From Gammaproteobacteria bacterium (GTDB lineage Bacteria > Pseudomonadota > Gammaproteobacteria > Pseudomonadales > Pseudomonadaceae): a DNA stretch of 17,941 nt. The notes beneath the pieces were generated by a model that saw only the letters and a program-made list of their open reading frames with translations, ran no database searches and was not told the DNA's origin. The stretch covers positions 1-17,941 of the forward strand of contig JAAZCO010000024.1 of the NCBI GenBank assembly GCA_012513235.1. Reading direction: 5' to 3'. Shown here one piece after another: positions 1-6,498 of this stretch. Numbering within the stretch: position 1 is the first letter of the stretch; each line of letters starts with the position of its first letter. Both the position numbers and the translations under genes were made by a program.

Positions 1-364
1 CACCCGTATCCCAGTAATCAATATGGCTGCAGACTTGGCCCTGTGGGTTGATTTCGATTTTACTCACGCCTTGAATAAACTGACTGGCGGCGCCGGGTTT
101 GAGTTTAAAAGTAAATTGCCATTCTAAAAAACCACTGCTGCAACTGCCGGCTAAATCAATGATATGAAACTGCGGTTCAAGTAGGGTGCTGAACATGTGT
201 TGAAAAATAAGCTGTAAGTGCGGCAGACCGCGCACGGCGTTAAAGGGGTCTTTAAAATAGACGTCGCTGCTAAATACCTGCAGAAAATCTTCTTCTACGG
301 TGCGCAGGCTTAAAGTTTCAAACAAGGTTTTGTAGCGTTGTAATACAGGTTCAATGCTGGGCAT
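1..364 (-). CDS. NTF2/SnoaL-like small protein, partial (C-terminus outside window)
   Basis: An open frame of 121 codons runs without a stop from ATG 364 to the window edge. It starts MPSIEPVLQRYKTLFETLSL and contains FSSDVYFKDPFNAVRG, LEWQFTFKL and, at the end, SHIDYWDTG. That helix followed by beta-strands with a late HIDYWD is typical of nuclear-transport-factor-2/SnoaL-fold proteins. Family members bind or isomerise small hydrophobic ligands, but the substrate here is unknown. The start is supported by AAGGA eight bases upstream. Only 3 bp separate it from the stop of the upstream dehydrogenase gene, so the two form an operon reading leftward from the divergent promoter near 1150-1200. 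Similar NTF2-like genes accompany the SDR/FAD-oxidoreductase/CFA cluster in other gammaproteobacteria as I recall. The fold call is fairly sure; the function is not. Confidence 0.8.
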   Translation of the reverse strand, partial: MPSIEPVLQRYKTLFETLSLRTVEEDFLQVFSSDVYFKDPFNAVRGLPHLQLIFQHMFSTLLEPQFHIIDLAGSCSSGFLEWQFTFKLKPGAASQFIQGVSKIEINPQGQVCSHIDYWDTG

Positions 365-367
365 GGT

Positions 368-1141
368 TTAAGTCCTTAACATTTTACGGGTCAGAGCCAG
401 TGACCAGGCATAGGGCATCCAGCGCAATACACCGAGGATGATGCGCAGTTGCCAAGGGAAACGAATTTCAAAGCGTCGACTCTTGGCTACGGCTTGCGCA
501 ATCTGAGCGGCGGCTTGCTCAGGCTCAAGTAAACCCGGCATGGAAAATTCATTTTTCTCTGTCAGGCGAGTGCGCACAAAGCCATGATTAATAATTTGCA
601 GTTGAATGTTTTGCGCAGCTAATTCCGGCTGCAGCGCTTGCGCTAAATTCACCAAGGCGGCTTTAGGGGCAGAATAACCGCCGCCATAGGGCAAGCCAAA
701 ATAGGAGGCTAAACTGGCATTCCAAATCCAGCGCCCCTGGCCTTGTTGTGCAAAACGTTGCTGTAAAGGCACCATCAATGCCACCGCGCCTAGGTAGTTA
801 CTGTGGTTCATATTGATAAAGGCTGATAAATCCCACTCAGCTGTACTCATCGGCTGGTAAGCACCGACATTGTAAAACCATACATCCAATCCGCTAAAAA
901 TAGACCACGCCAATTCTGCTTTGAGTGCGCAGTCAGAGGCATCGCTGACATCAATATTCAGGCAGTGCAACTGCTTACCAAAACGCTGCTGCAATTGCAT
1001 TAATGCCTGTGATTGCTCGGACTTGCGGGCTGAGGCGATGACTTGATGGCCTTGTGTCAGCCAGGTTTTTACCAGCTCTAAGCCGATGCCTTGTGAGGCA
1101 CCGACAATCCAAATACGTTGTGGCTCAATAAAATTATTCAT
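368..1141 (-). CDS. Short-chain dehydrogenase/reductase (SDR)
   Basis: A 257-residue NAD(P)-dependent oxidoreductase of the classical SDR family. The cofactor loop is GASQGIG (residues 14-20). The catalytic residues are Ser143 (NAS), Tyr156 and Lys160 (YSAPK). The length is normal for the family. I chose ATG 1141 because AAGGTG lies seven bases upstream. The longer frame back to 1201 would start inside the divergent promoter and adds 20 residues (MREFVIYYLYTSYTV...) that are not SDR-like. The substrate cannot be read from the sequence; an aldehyde or ketone formed during lipid modification is a guess from context. It is the first gene of a leftward operon with the NTF2-like gene, and it faces the FAD oxidoreductase operon across 73 bp containing the putative light-regulator operator. 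Confidence 0.9.
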   Translation of the reverse strand: MNNFIEPQRIWIVGASQGIGLELVKTWLTQGHQVIASARKSEQSQALMQLQQRFGKQLHCLNIDVSDASDCALKAELAWSIFSGLDVWFYNVGAYQPMSTAEWDLSAFINMNHSNYLGAVALMVPLQQRFAQQGQGRWIWNASLASYFGLPYGGGYSAPKAALVNLAQALQPELAAQNIQLQIINHGFVRTRLTEKNEFSMPGLLEPEQAAAQIAQAVAKSRRFEIRFPWQLRIILGVLRWMPYAWSLALTRKMLRT

Positions 1142-1150
1142 AGCGACACC

Positions 1151-1201
1151 TTGTACAACTGTATAACTTGTGTATAAATAATATATAACAAATTCACGCA
1201 A
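1151..1201. promoter_or_regulatory. Divergent promoter with putative class II LitR operator
   Basis: The 73-bp gap between two divergent operons is AT-rich and holds tandem elements: TTGTACAAC (from 1151), TGTATAAC (from 1160) and TTGTGTATAA (from 1168). The stretch 1159-1176 (CTGTATAACTTGTGTATA) matches 16 of 18 bases at 5572-5589, in front of the MerR-type regulator gene. A rightward sigma70-like promoter can be drawn as TTGTAC (1151-1156), 16 bp, TATAAA (1173-1178). A leftward one can be drawn as TTGCGT (reverse complement of 1196-1201), 17 bp, TTTATA using the same bases 1173-1178. The element therefore overlaps both -10 regions, as expected for a repressor site. Binding by the regulator is inference. 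Confidence 0.6.
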
Positions 1202-1214
1202 GGTGTTAGAGAAA

Positions 1215-2501
1215 ATGTTCGACCCTCAAAAACGTTACAAAGTAGCAGTGGTTGGCAGCGGTATTAGCGGCATCAGTAGCGCTTGGTTCCTCAGTCAAAA
1301 ACATGATGTGACTTTGTTCGAGAAGAACCCAACTTTGGGTGGTCACACCAACACCATCGACGCCACCTTGCGCACGGGTGAAACCATTCCTGTGGATACC
1401 GGTTTTATTGTTTATAACGAGCCCAATTACCCTCTGCTCAAGGCGATGTTTGCGCATTTGCATGTGGCGACGCATCCGACTGATATGAGCTTTGCGGTGT
1501 CCATTGATCAAGGTCGTTTGGAGTACGCGGGTAATAATCTCAATACCATGTTCGCCCAGCGCAAAAACCTGTTTTCGCCACGCCACTGGAACATGATTAC
1601 CGACATTTTGCGTTTCAATAAAATGGCTAAAGTGGACTTAGTCAAAGGCTTACCTGAGCAATTAACCCTAGGTGAGTACTTGAGTAACAATGGCTTTGGC
1701 CAACCAATGCAACATGATTACTTGTTGCCGATGGCGGCGGCGATTTGGTCCTGCCCAACCGATACCATGCTGAAGTTTCCTGCACAGAGTTTTTTACAGT
1801 TTTTCGCAAACCATGGCTTGCTCAATGTCAACGACCGCCCGCAATGGCAGACGGTGATTAACGGTGCGCGTACCTATTTAGAAAAGATTATTGCCTTAAA
1901 TAGCTTCGCTGTGTATCAGCAGGGGGTGACTGATGTGGTGCTAAATGAAACGCCAGAACAGACTGTATCTTTACGCACGGCAGACGGTGCAAGCCATACA
2001 TTCGATCAGGTGGTGTTTGCCTGTCATGCCGATGAAGCTTACGACTTATTGAATGACTCCAGTTTTGATTTATTGAAAAACTTTACTTACCAGTACAACC
2101 AAGCTTGGCTGCACACTGATCCGGCACAAATGCCAGGTAAGAAGCTTGCTTGGGCGTCGTGGAATTACCTCAGCGGTGAGAACCGTCAATCCAAGCGCGC
2201 AGTCGCCGTGACCTATTGGATGAACGCGCTGCAGCCGTTACAAACTCAAGAAGATGTGTTCGTCACCCTCAACCCGATTGTTGAGCCGCGTGCGGAACAT
2301 GTTTTAAAGGTGCTTGATTACCAGCACCCCGTGTTTGATACCCAAGCAATTCAAGCACAAGCACAACTGCCAGGAATTCAGGGCCGTAAAGGCTGTTGGT
2401 TTGCTGGCGCTTATGGTGGTTATGGTTTCCATGAAGACGGTTTGGCCAGCGCAGTGCGTGTAGCGAAACTCTGGCAAATCGCTTTGCCGTGGGAAGCATA
2501 A
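1215..2501 (+). CDS. FAD-dependent oxidoreductase (amine-oxidase fold, UfaD-like / plant CPA-synthase N-domain type)
   Basis: A 428-residue flavoprotein. The N-terminal dinucleotide motif is GSGISG (residues 14-19), followed by the ribose-binding Glu36 (VTLFEK) and the LGGH signature of amine-oxidase-like flavoenzymes. The C-terminus carries FAGAYGGYGFHEDGLASAVR, the second FAD-contacting segment. The stretch from DTGFIVYNEPNYP to TDMSFAVSIDQG strongly resembles, from memory, the N-terminal half of plant cyclopropane fatty acid synthases, where this domain is fused to a CFA methyltransferase. The related bacterial protein UfaD is reported to desaturate methylated acyl chains on the way to furan fatty acids, so lipid dehydrogenation is the best inference here. 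I chose ATG 1215, nine bases after AAGGTG, over an upstream GTG at 1203 that lacks a good SD. It is the first of five overlapping genes; its TAA shares one base with the next ATG. Confidence 0.88.
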   Translation: MFDPQKRYKVAVVGSGISGISSAWFLSQKHDVTLFEKNPTLGGHTNTIDATLRTGETIPVDTGFIVYNEPNYPLLKAMFAHLHVATHPTDMSFAVSIDQGRLEYAGNNLNTMFAQRKNLFSPRHWNMITDILRFNKMAKVDLVKGLPEQLTLGEYLSNNGFGQPMQHDYLLPMAAAIWSCPTDTMLKFPAQSFLQFFANHGLLNVNDRPQWQTVINGARTYLEKIIALNSFAVYQQGVTDVVLNETPEQTVSLRTADGASHTFDQVVFACHADEAYDLLNDSSFDLLKNFTYQYNQAWLHTDPAQMPGKKLAWASWNYLSGENRQSKRAVAVTYWMNALQPLQTQEDVFVTLNPIVEPRAEHVLKVLDYQHPVFDTQAIQAQAQLPGIQGRKGCWFAGAYGGYGFHEDGLASAVRVAKLWQIALPWEA

Positions 2502-3277
2502 TGAGCTCCAATCTCTATGTCAGCCAAGTCGCGCATGCGCGCCAGCAGCCGGTGGAGTATCGGTTTGCTTATCGCACCTTTAGTCTCAAGGTGGATATTG
2601 ATTGCATTGAGCAGGAAGCGCAAAAATTACGTTGGTTAAGTATCAATCGCTTTAATCTGGTGAGTCTCAATTACAAAGACCATGGCCCGCGCGATGGCAC
2701 GCCTTGGCGCGAGTGGGTGGATGGGTTTTTAGCACAGTACGATGTGCAGCGCCCGGCGCGGGTTGAGTTGGTGTGTTATCCCAGGGTGTTGGGTTACAGC
2801 TTTAACCCGCTGTCGATGTGGTATGCCTACGATGTGCAAGAGCAGTTGATCGCAGTGATTGCCGAGGTCAGTAACACCTTTGGTCAGTGGCATCATTATG
2901 TGCTGAAGGTGTCAGGCCAGAGTGAGAACAGTATTCGCGCTGAGGCTAAAAAGGTTTTTCATGTTTCACCTTTTATTGATATGGACGCGCGTTATCATTT
3001 TCGCTTAGGTGCACCTGCGCAGAAAATGTTCGTTAGCATCCGAGAGACGCGCCAAGGCGAAGAGTTTTTTACTGCTAGTGAAGCAGGGCACCACGTTGAA
3101 CTCAGCGATCAGCAATTGTTAAAACAAGTGGGTTTTGCCCCGTTGACTATGCTGAAAGTGATTGGTTTGATTCACTGGTGGGCCTTAAAGATTTTTATCA
3201 AAGGTGGCAAATTTCATCGCACACCTCAACATTTAGAAGCGATTCAACACAGTCATTCGGAGATGGAATTATGTTAA
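2501..3277 (+). CDS. DUF1365 family protein
   Basis: A 258-residue protein with DUF1365 hallmarks: an early YRFAYRTFSLKVDID segment, then RVLGYSFNPLSMWYAYD (about residues 95-111) and the later AEVSNTFGQWHHYVL. The biochemical role of the family is unknown. It is almost always encoded between a FAD oxidoreductase and a CFA-like methyltransferase, as here, which implies a part in making or handling modified acyl chains. No signal peptide is visible, so it is probably cytoplasmic or membrane-associated. The start ATG 2501 overlaps the preceding TAA by one base (TAATG), a classic translational-coupling layout. An upstream GTG at 2489 would add four residues but is less likely. Its 3' end overlaps the methyltransferase gene by 7 nt. 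Confidence 0.9.
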   Translation: MSSNLYVSQVAHARQQPVEYRFAYRTFSLKVDIDCIEQEAQKLRWLSINRFNLVSLNYKDHGPRDGTPWREWVDGFLAQYDVQRPARVELVCYPRVLGYSFNPLSMWYAYDVQEQLIAVIAEVSNTFGQWHHYVLKVSGQSENSIRAEAKKVFHVSPFIDMDARYHFRLGAPAQKMFVSIRETRQGEEFFTASEAGHHVELSDQQLLKQVGFAPLTMLKVIGLIHWWALKIFIKGGKFHRTPQHLEAIQHSHSEMELC

Positions 3278-4488
3278 TGCGTACACAAACTTGGCTGCAA
3301 GGATTATCCAATACGCCTAAGTTGGCGGCAGTACTGCTGAAGTATTTGCCTTTTGAGCGTATTCGCTATGGTTCCTTAACCGTCAGTATTGGAGAGCAAG
3401 AGCACCGTTTTACGGGTAATAAAGTGGGTGTGCATGCAGAGCTGATTATTAAAAATCCGCTAAAATTTATCTGGTTGTTTACCAGTCAAGGCGAGTTAGG
3501 TTTTGCTAAAGCCTACGCTGATCAATTAATTGATACGCCGTGCTTGTATACCTTATTGCGTTTAGGCGCAGCCAATGAGCAAGCACTCAGCGATACCCGT
3601 TTAGGGCATAACTGGTTTTATCAGCGTTTTCTTAAGAGTCATCGTGAGAATCACAACTCCATTGAAAACAGCCGTGAAAATATCAGTGCGCATTATGATT
3701 TAGGTAACGATTTTTACACATTGTGGCTGGACGACACCATGAGTTACTCCAGCGCTTTATTCACCACGCGCGATGAGTCTATGCCACAGGCACAGACCAA
3801 TAAATATCAGCGCATTTTAGATGAGTTGGATTGGCAAACTGGCGATCATATTCTGGAAATCGGTTGCGGTTGGGGTGGCTTTGCTGAGCGTGCCGCTGAA
3901 CAAGGTTGCAAGGTGACGGGTATTACCTTATCCACCGAGCAACTGGAATTTGCTAATCAGCGCATGCAACGTCAAGGTTTGGCTGAACGTGCACAATTAA
4001 ATTTAATGGACTATCGCCACCAGCAAGGTCAGTTTGATCATATTGTCAGTATTGAAATGTTTGAAGCGGTGGGTAAAGAGTATTGGCATGATTACTTCAC
4101 TCAGCTTAAGCGTTTGCTCAAGGCTGATGGTAAAGCTGTACTGCAAGTGATCACCATCGAGGATATCCGCGCTGAGCGTTATCAAAATGATGTTGATTTT
4201 ATTCAGATGTTTATCTTCCCGGGTGGCTTGTTGCCATCTAAGCAGCAGCTGCATGAACTCGCGCATGAGCACGGTTTTAAAGTGACCAATGAACTGGCCT
4301 TTGGTCAAGATTATGCGCGCACTTTGCAATACTGGCATAAAGTTTTTAACACTAAGACCGAGCAATTATTAGAGTTGGGTTATGACCAGCGCTTCCAGCG
4401 TATTTGGCGTTATTACCTCGATTATTGCCGCGTTGGTTTTGAAACTCAGTCCACTGATGTCGTACAACTGACCTTGGAGCATGCATGA
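3271..4488 (+). CDS. CFA-family S-adenosylmethionine-dependent fatty acyl methyltransferase (cyclopropane synthase / UfaM-like)
   Basis: A 405-residue protein of the cyclopropane-fatty-acid synthase family. The SAM-binding motif EIGCGWGGF lies at residues 196-204 and acidic MFEAVG at 263-268, where Glu265 aligns with E. coli CfaS Glu239. RTLQYW near the C-terminus carries the conserved Tyr region. Two pocket positions differ from E. coli: Cys139 of YSCAYW is Ser161 (YSSALF), and His266 of LLHTI is Gln292 (VLQVI); the Ile at position 268 is kept (Ile294). The enzyme methylates the double bond of membrane phospholipid acyl chains. Whether the product is a cyclopropane or a methyl-branched chain leading to furan fatty acids cannot be read directly; the neighbouring UfaD-like gene favours the latter. 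I chose ATG 3271 because GGAG lies eight bases upstream; the 31-residue longer frame reads through DUF1365 sequence. Confidence 0.9.
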   Translation: MLMRTQTWLQGLSNTPKLAAVLLKYLPFERIRYGSLTVSIGEQEHRFTGNKVGVHAELIIKNPLKFIWLFTSQGELGFAKAYADQLIDTPCLYTLLRLGAANEQALSDTRLGHNWFYQRFLKSHRENHNSIENSRENISAHYDLGNDFYTLWLDDTMSYSSALFTTRDESMPQAQTNKYQRILDELDWQTGDHILEIGCGWGGFAERAAEQGCKVTGITLSTEQLEFANQRMQRQGLAERAQLNLMDYRHQQGQFDHIVSIEMFEAVGKEYWHDYFTQLKRLLKADGKAVLQVITIEDIRAERYQNDVDFIQMFIFPGGLLPSKQQLHELAHEHGFKVTNELAFGQDYARTLQYWHKVFNTKTEQLLELGYDQRFQRIWRYYLDYCRVGFETQSTDVVQLTLEHA

Positions 4489-5030
4489 TGAAAGTACGTC
4501 ATTTTTTCTTAGCCTTGTGCAGTGTTGCACTGTTAGCGCTGGTCGGTTGCAGCGCTTCTAAAGTGCAAGATTATGCTAATACTGAGCCTAAGCTGGATTT
4601 GTTTAGCTATTTTGCTGGTAAAACCCAAGCTTATGGTCAGTTTCAAGACCGCTCCGGTGCCGTCAAGCGCCGCTTTACCGTTGATATCACAGGCACCGTT
4701 GAGGGTGATCAGCTCACGCTAGATGAGCGCTTTGTGTATGACGATGGTGAAAAAGAGCAGCGTGTCTGGGTGATTCAGCGCTTGGCAAATAATCAATACA
4801 GTGGTACGGCGGGTGATGTGATTGGCACTGCCTATGGCGAGAGCGCAGGCTCGGTATTCACCTGGCGCTACACTTTAGATTTACCTTACAAAGATAGCAG
4901 CATCCATGTGAAGTTTGATGACTGGATGTTCCTGCAATCAGACAGCGTCATGCTCAACCGCGCAGAAGTCACTAAGTGGGGCTTTAAAGTGGGTGAAGTG
5001 ACGTTATTTTTTAGCAAGGCACAGCCATGA
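4485..5030 (+). CDS. DUF3833 family lipoprotein
   Basis: A 181-residue protein with a lipoprotein signal (charged start, hydrophobic run, LVGC lipobox with Cys22). The residue after Cys is Ser, so outer-membrane sorting is likely. The mature part matches the DUF3833 pattern: an N-terminal DLFSYFAGKTQAYGQFQDR, repeated beta-strand segments, FTWRYTLDLPY and a late DDWMFLQ with VTKWGFKVGEVTLFF. This is probably a lipocalin-like beta-barrel or half-barrel; the ligand is unknown. It overlaps the methyltransferase gene by ATGA (4485-4488). A second ATG at 4488 is equally well spaced from GGAG (4476-4479), so the start may be one codon later. Its constant company with CFA and UfaD-type genes in other bacteria, as I recall, suggests handling of modified lipids at the envelope. 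Confidence 0.88.
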   Translation: MMKVRHFFLALCSVALLALVGCSASKVQDYANTEPKLDLFSYFAGKTQAYGQFQDRSGAVKRRFTVDITGTVEGDQLTLDERFVYDDGEKEQRVWVIQRLANNQYSGTAGDVIGTAYGESAGSVFTWRYTLDLPYKDSSIHVKFDDWMFLQSDSVMLNRAEVTKWGFKVGEVTLFFSKAQP

Positions 5031-5545
5031 GGATTCTGTGCTGCTTTATTCTGTTAGCACTGGCGAATCTGGCCAGTGCTAACGTGACTCAGGTCGGTGA
5101 GGGTGTGGCGCGCTGGGGATTATTTAAGCTGTACCACGCTGCTTTTTTTACCGAGGCGCAGGTCAGTTTAAGCCAAGCCTTGGCTGATGATAAGCCGGCG
5201 CGTCTTGAGCTGTGTTATCTGCGTGAGTTCAGCGTTGAAAATTTTATTGAGGGTGCACAGTTGGGTTTACCTGCCCCGCTAACACCTCAATTACAGGCAG
5301 CGGTAACGCGTTTGCATCAGGCTTATCAAGCGGTACAGCCAGGTGATTGTTATCGTTTGGATTATCAGCCTGGGCAAGGCACGGCTTTGCTCTTGAATGA
5401 TAAAGAGCTGGTGCGTGTGGCAACTGCTGGGTTTAAAGCGCTGTATTTTGGAATTTGGTTAGGTGATAAGCCCTTATCAGCACAACTTAAGCGTGACTTA
5501 ACTCAAGGATTAGTAGCAGAGCACGTTAAAGCATCGCCAAACTAG
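5027..5545 (+). CDS. Exported chalcone isomerase-like (CHI-fold) protein
   Basis: A 172-residue protein. The first 18 residues (MRILCCFILLALANLASA) form a signal peptide ending ASA, so the mature protein is periplasmic. The mature part begins with NVTQVGEGVARWGLFKLYHAAFF and has LELCYLREFSVENFIEGA and, late, GFKALYFGIWLGDKPLS. This is the pattern of bacterial chalcone-isomerase-like domains, which are not flavonoid enzymes. Some plant CHI-fold proteins bind fatty acids, so a lipid-binding role is a reasonable inference in this operon. It overlaps the DUF3833 gene by ATGA (5027-5030) and is the last of the five coupled genes. The gap to the regulator gene is 83 bp with no clear terminator, so some read-through into the regulator is possible. 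Confidence 0.82.
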   Translation: MRILCCFILLALANLASANVTQVGEGVARWGLFKLYHAAFFTEAQVSLSQALADDKPARLELCYLREFSVENFIEGAQLGLPAPLTPQLQAAVTRLHQAYQAVQPGDCYRLDYQPGQGTALLLNDKELVRVATAGFKALYFGIWLGDKPLSAQLKRDLTQGLVAEHVKASPN

Positions 5546-5555
5546 TACTTGGGCG

Positions 5556-5603
5556 GTACAATTGTGAATAACTGCACAACTTGTGTATACGTTTTATTAT
5601 AAA
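5556..5603 (+). promoter_or_regulatory. Putative operator and promoter of the MerR/LitR-type gene
   Basis: The stretch 5572-5589 (CTGCACAACTTGTGTATA) repeats the divergent-promoter element with two changes in 18 bases. A GTACAA half-element at 5556-5561 lies 16 bp before it, against 6 bp at the other site, a difference of about one helical turn. A promoter can be drawn as CTGCAC (5572-5577), 17 bp, TATTAT (5595-5600), which puts the element over the -35 and spacer. This suggests autoregulation. A second TATAAT at 5618-5623 abuts the start codon. Confidence 0.55.
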
Positions 5604-5628
5604 AGAATCTTACAGAGTATAATGTCTA

Positions 5629-6498
5629 ATGAGCGATGCCATCGACCAGAGCGCACTGTACCCCATCCGTGAAGTAGCTCGGTTGACTGGGGTAAACCCC
5701 ATAACATTGCGAGCATGGGAGCGCCGTTATCAATTAATTGAGCCGGTGCGCACTGACTCGGGGCATCGTTTGTACAGCCAAGAACATATTGATTTCTTGC
5801 ATGAGACGTTGCGCTTAATGGCCGAAGGTGTGCCCATTAGCCGAATTAAAGCCGTTATCAGTGATTCGCCACCGCGTCATGTGCAGACGGTGACACACAC
5901 GCCAAGTAGTGATCACAATGTATTGGTGCAGGCTTTAGCGCAAACGGCGATGCAGTTATCAGTGCAAGCATTAGAGCGTTTACTCGATCGCTTATTTGCC
6001 GACCATAGCTTGGGTGCTATTTATGCATTATTAATAGAGGTTGAGCAGCCATTGCAGGAGTGTGAGCATCCGTCTGTAGTGCTGGCATTTTGGCGCAGCA
6101 GTATAGCTCGACGTTTACAGGTGCGCTTACACAGCTTATACAGCCAGCCGGTGTTACCCAGTCAGCGTATTGTTGTGCAAACAACGGCGCAAACGCCAGA
6201 ATATTTAGCTCAGTTGGTCGCACTGTTTTGTTTTGAGCAAGGTTATCAACCCATTGAACTCAATCATCAGTGCACGCTTGAGCAAAGTTTAATGTCGGCG
6301 CGGGCTTTATCGATTCAAGCGGTACTTTTTGTTGATGAGCAAGCTACAGCCACAGCGCAGTGGAGTGCATGCTTTAAGAAATACGCATCGATGCGCACTT
6401 GGGTTTTTGGTAATGACACTTTAACCCATGTACAACCGCCAAGCGTCAATTGTGAGTTGCGTGTTGCAGAGCGTTGGTTTACGCCGCTCAACTTATGA
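5629..6498 (+). CDS. MerR-family regulator, class II LitR/CarH-like without B12 site
   Basis: A 289-residue transcription factor. Residues about 10-78 form the winged-helix MerR domain (YPIREVARLTGVNPITLRAW, then SGHRLYS), closely resembling LitR/CarH/MlrA regulators. The C-terminal 200 residues keep the overall CarH size, but I find neither the DxHxxG cobalamin-ligand motif nor the CarH W-x9-EH capping motif. This is the class II LitR arrangement described in Pseudomonas putida, where light is sensed by a separate short LOV protein. Such a LOV gene lies directly downstream on the opposite strand, with stop codons overlapping by 6 nt. The start has only a weak AGAG SD. TATAAT at 5618-5623 ends five bases before the ATG, so either a leaderless mRNA or weak initiation is possible. 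It likely represses the lipid operons and itself through the shared 18-bp element. Confidence 0.87.
   Translation: MSDAIDQSALYPIREVARLTGVNPITLRAWERRYQLIEPVRTDSGHRLYSQEHIDFLHETLRLMAEGVPISRIKAVISDSPPRHVQTVTHTPSSDHNVLVQALAQTAMQLSVQALERLLDRLFADHSLGAIYALLIEVEQPLQECEHPSVVLAFWRSSIARRLQVRLHSLYSQPVLPSQRIVVQTTAQTPEYLAQLVALFCFEQGYQPIELNHQCTLEQSLMSARALSIQAVLFVDEQATATAQWSACFKKYASMRTWVFGNDTLTHVQPPSVNCELRVAERWFTPLNL

Noticed and set aside
1169..1177. TGTGTATAA fits the DnaA-box consensus (reverse of TTATACACA)
   Set aside because: It lies inside the repeated 18-bp element shared with the regulator promoter, so a light-operator explanation is better; only one box fits here.
1206..1586. 126-codon minus-strand frame opposite the FAD oxidoreductase gene
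   Set aside because: It is antisense to a clear flavoprotein gene, with no family resemblance.
3178..3270. 31-residue extension of the CFA-type methyltransferase
   Set aside because: It is DUF1365 coding sequence read in another frame; ATG 3271 has a well-placed GGAG.
5629..6498. B12-dependent CarH-type photoreceptor
   Set aside because: The DNA-binding domain is CarH-like, but no DxHxxG or W-x9-EH motif is present; DHSLG near residue 126 has the wrong spacing.
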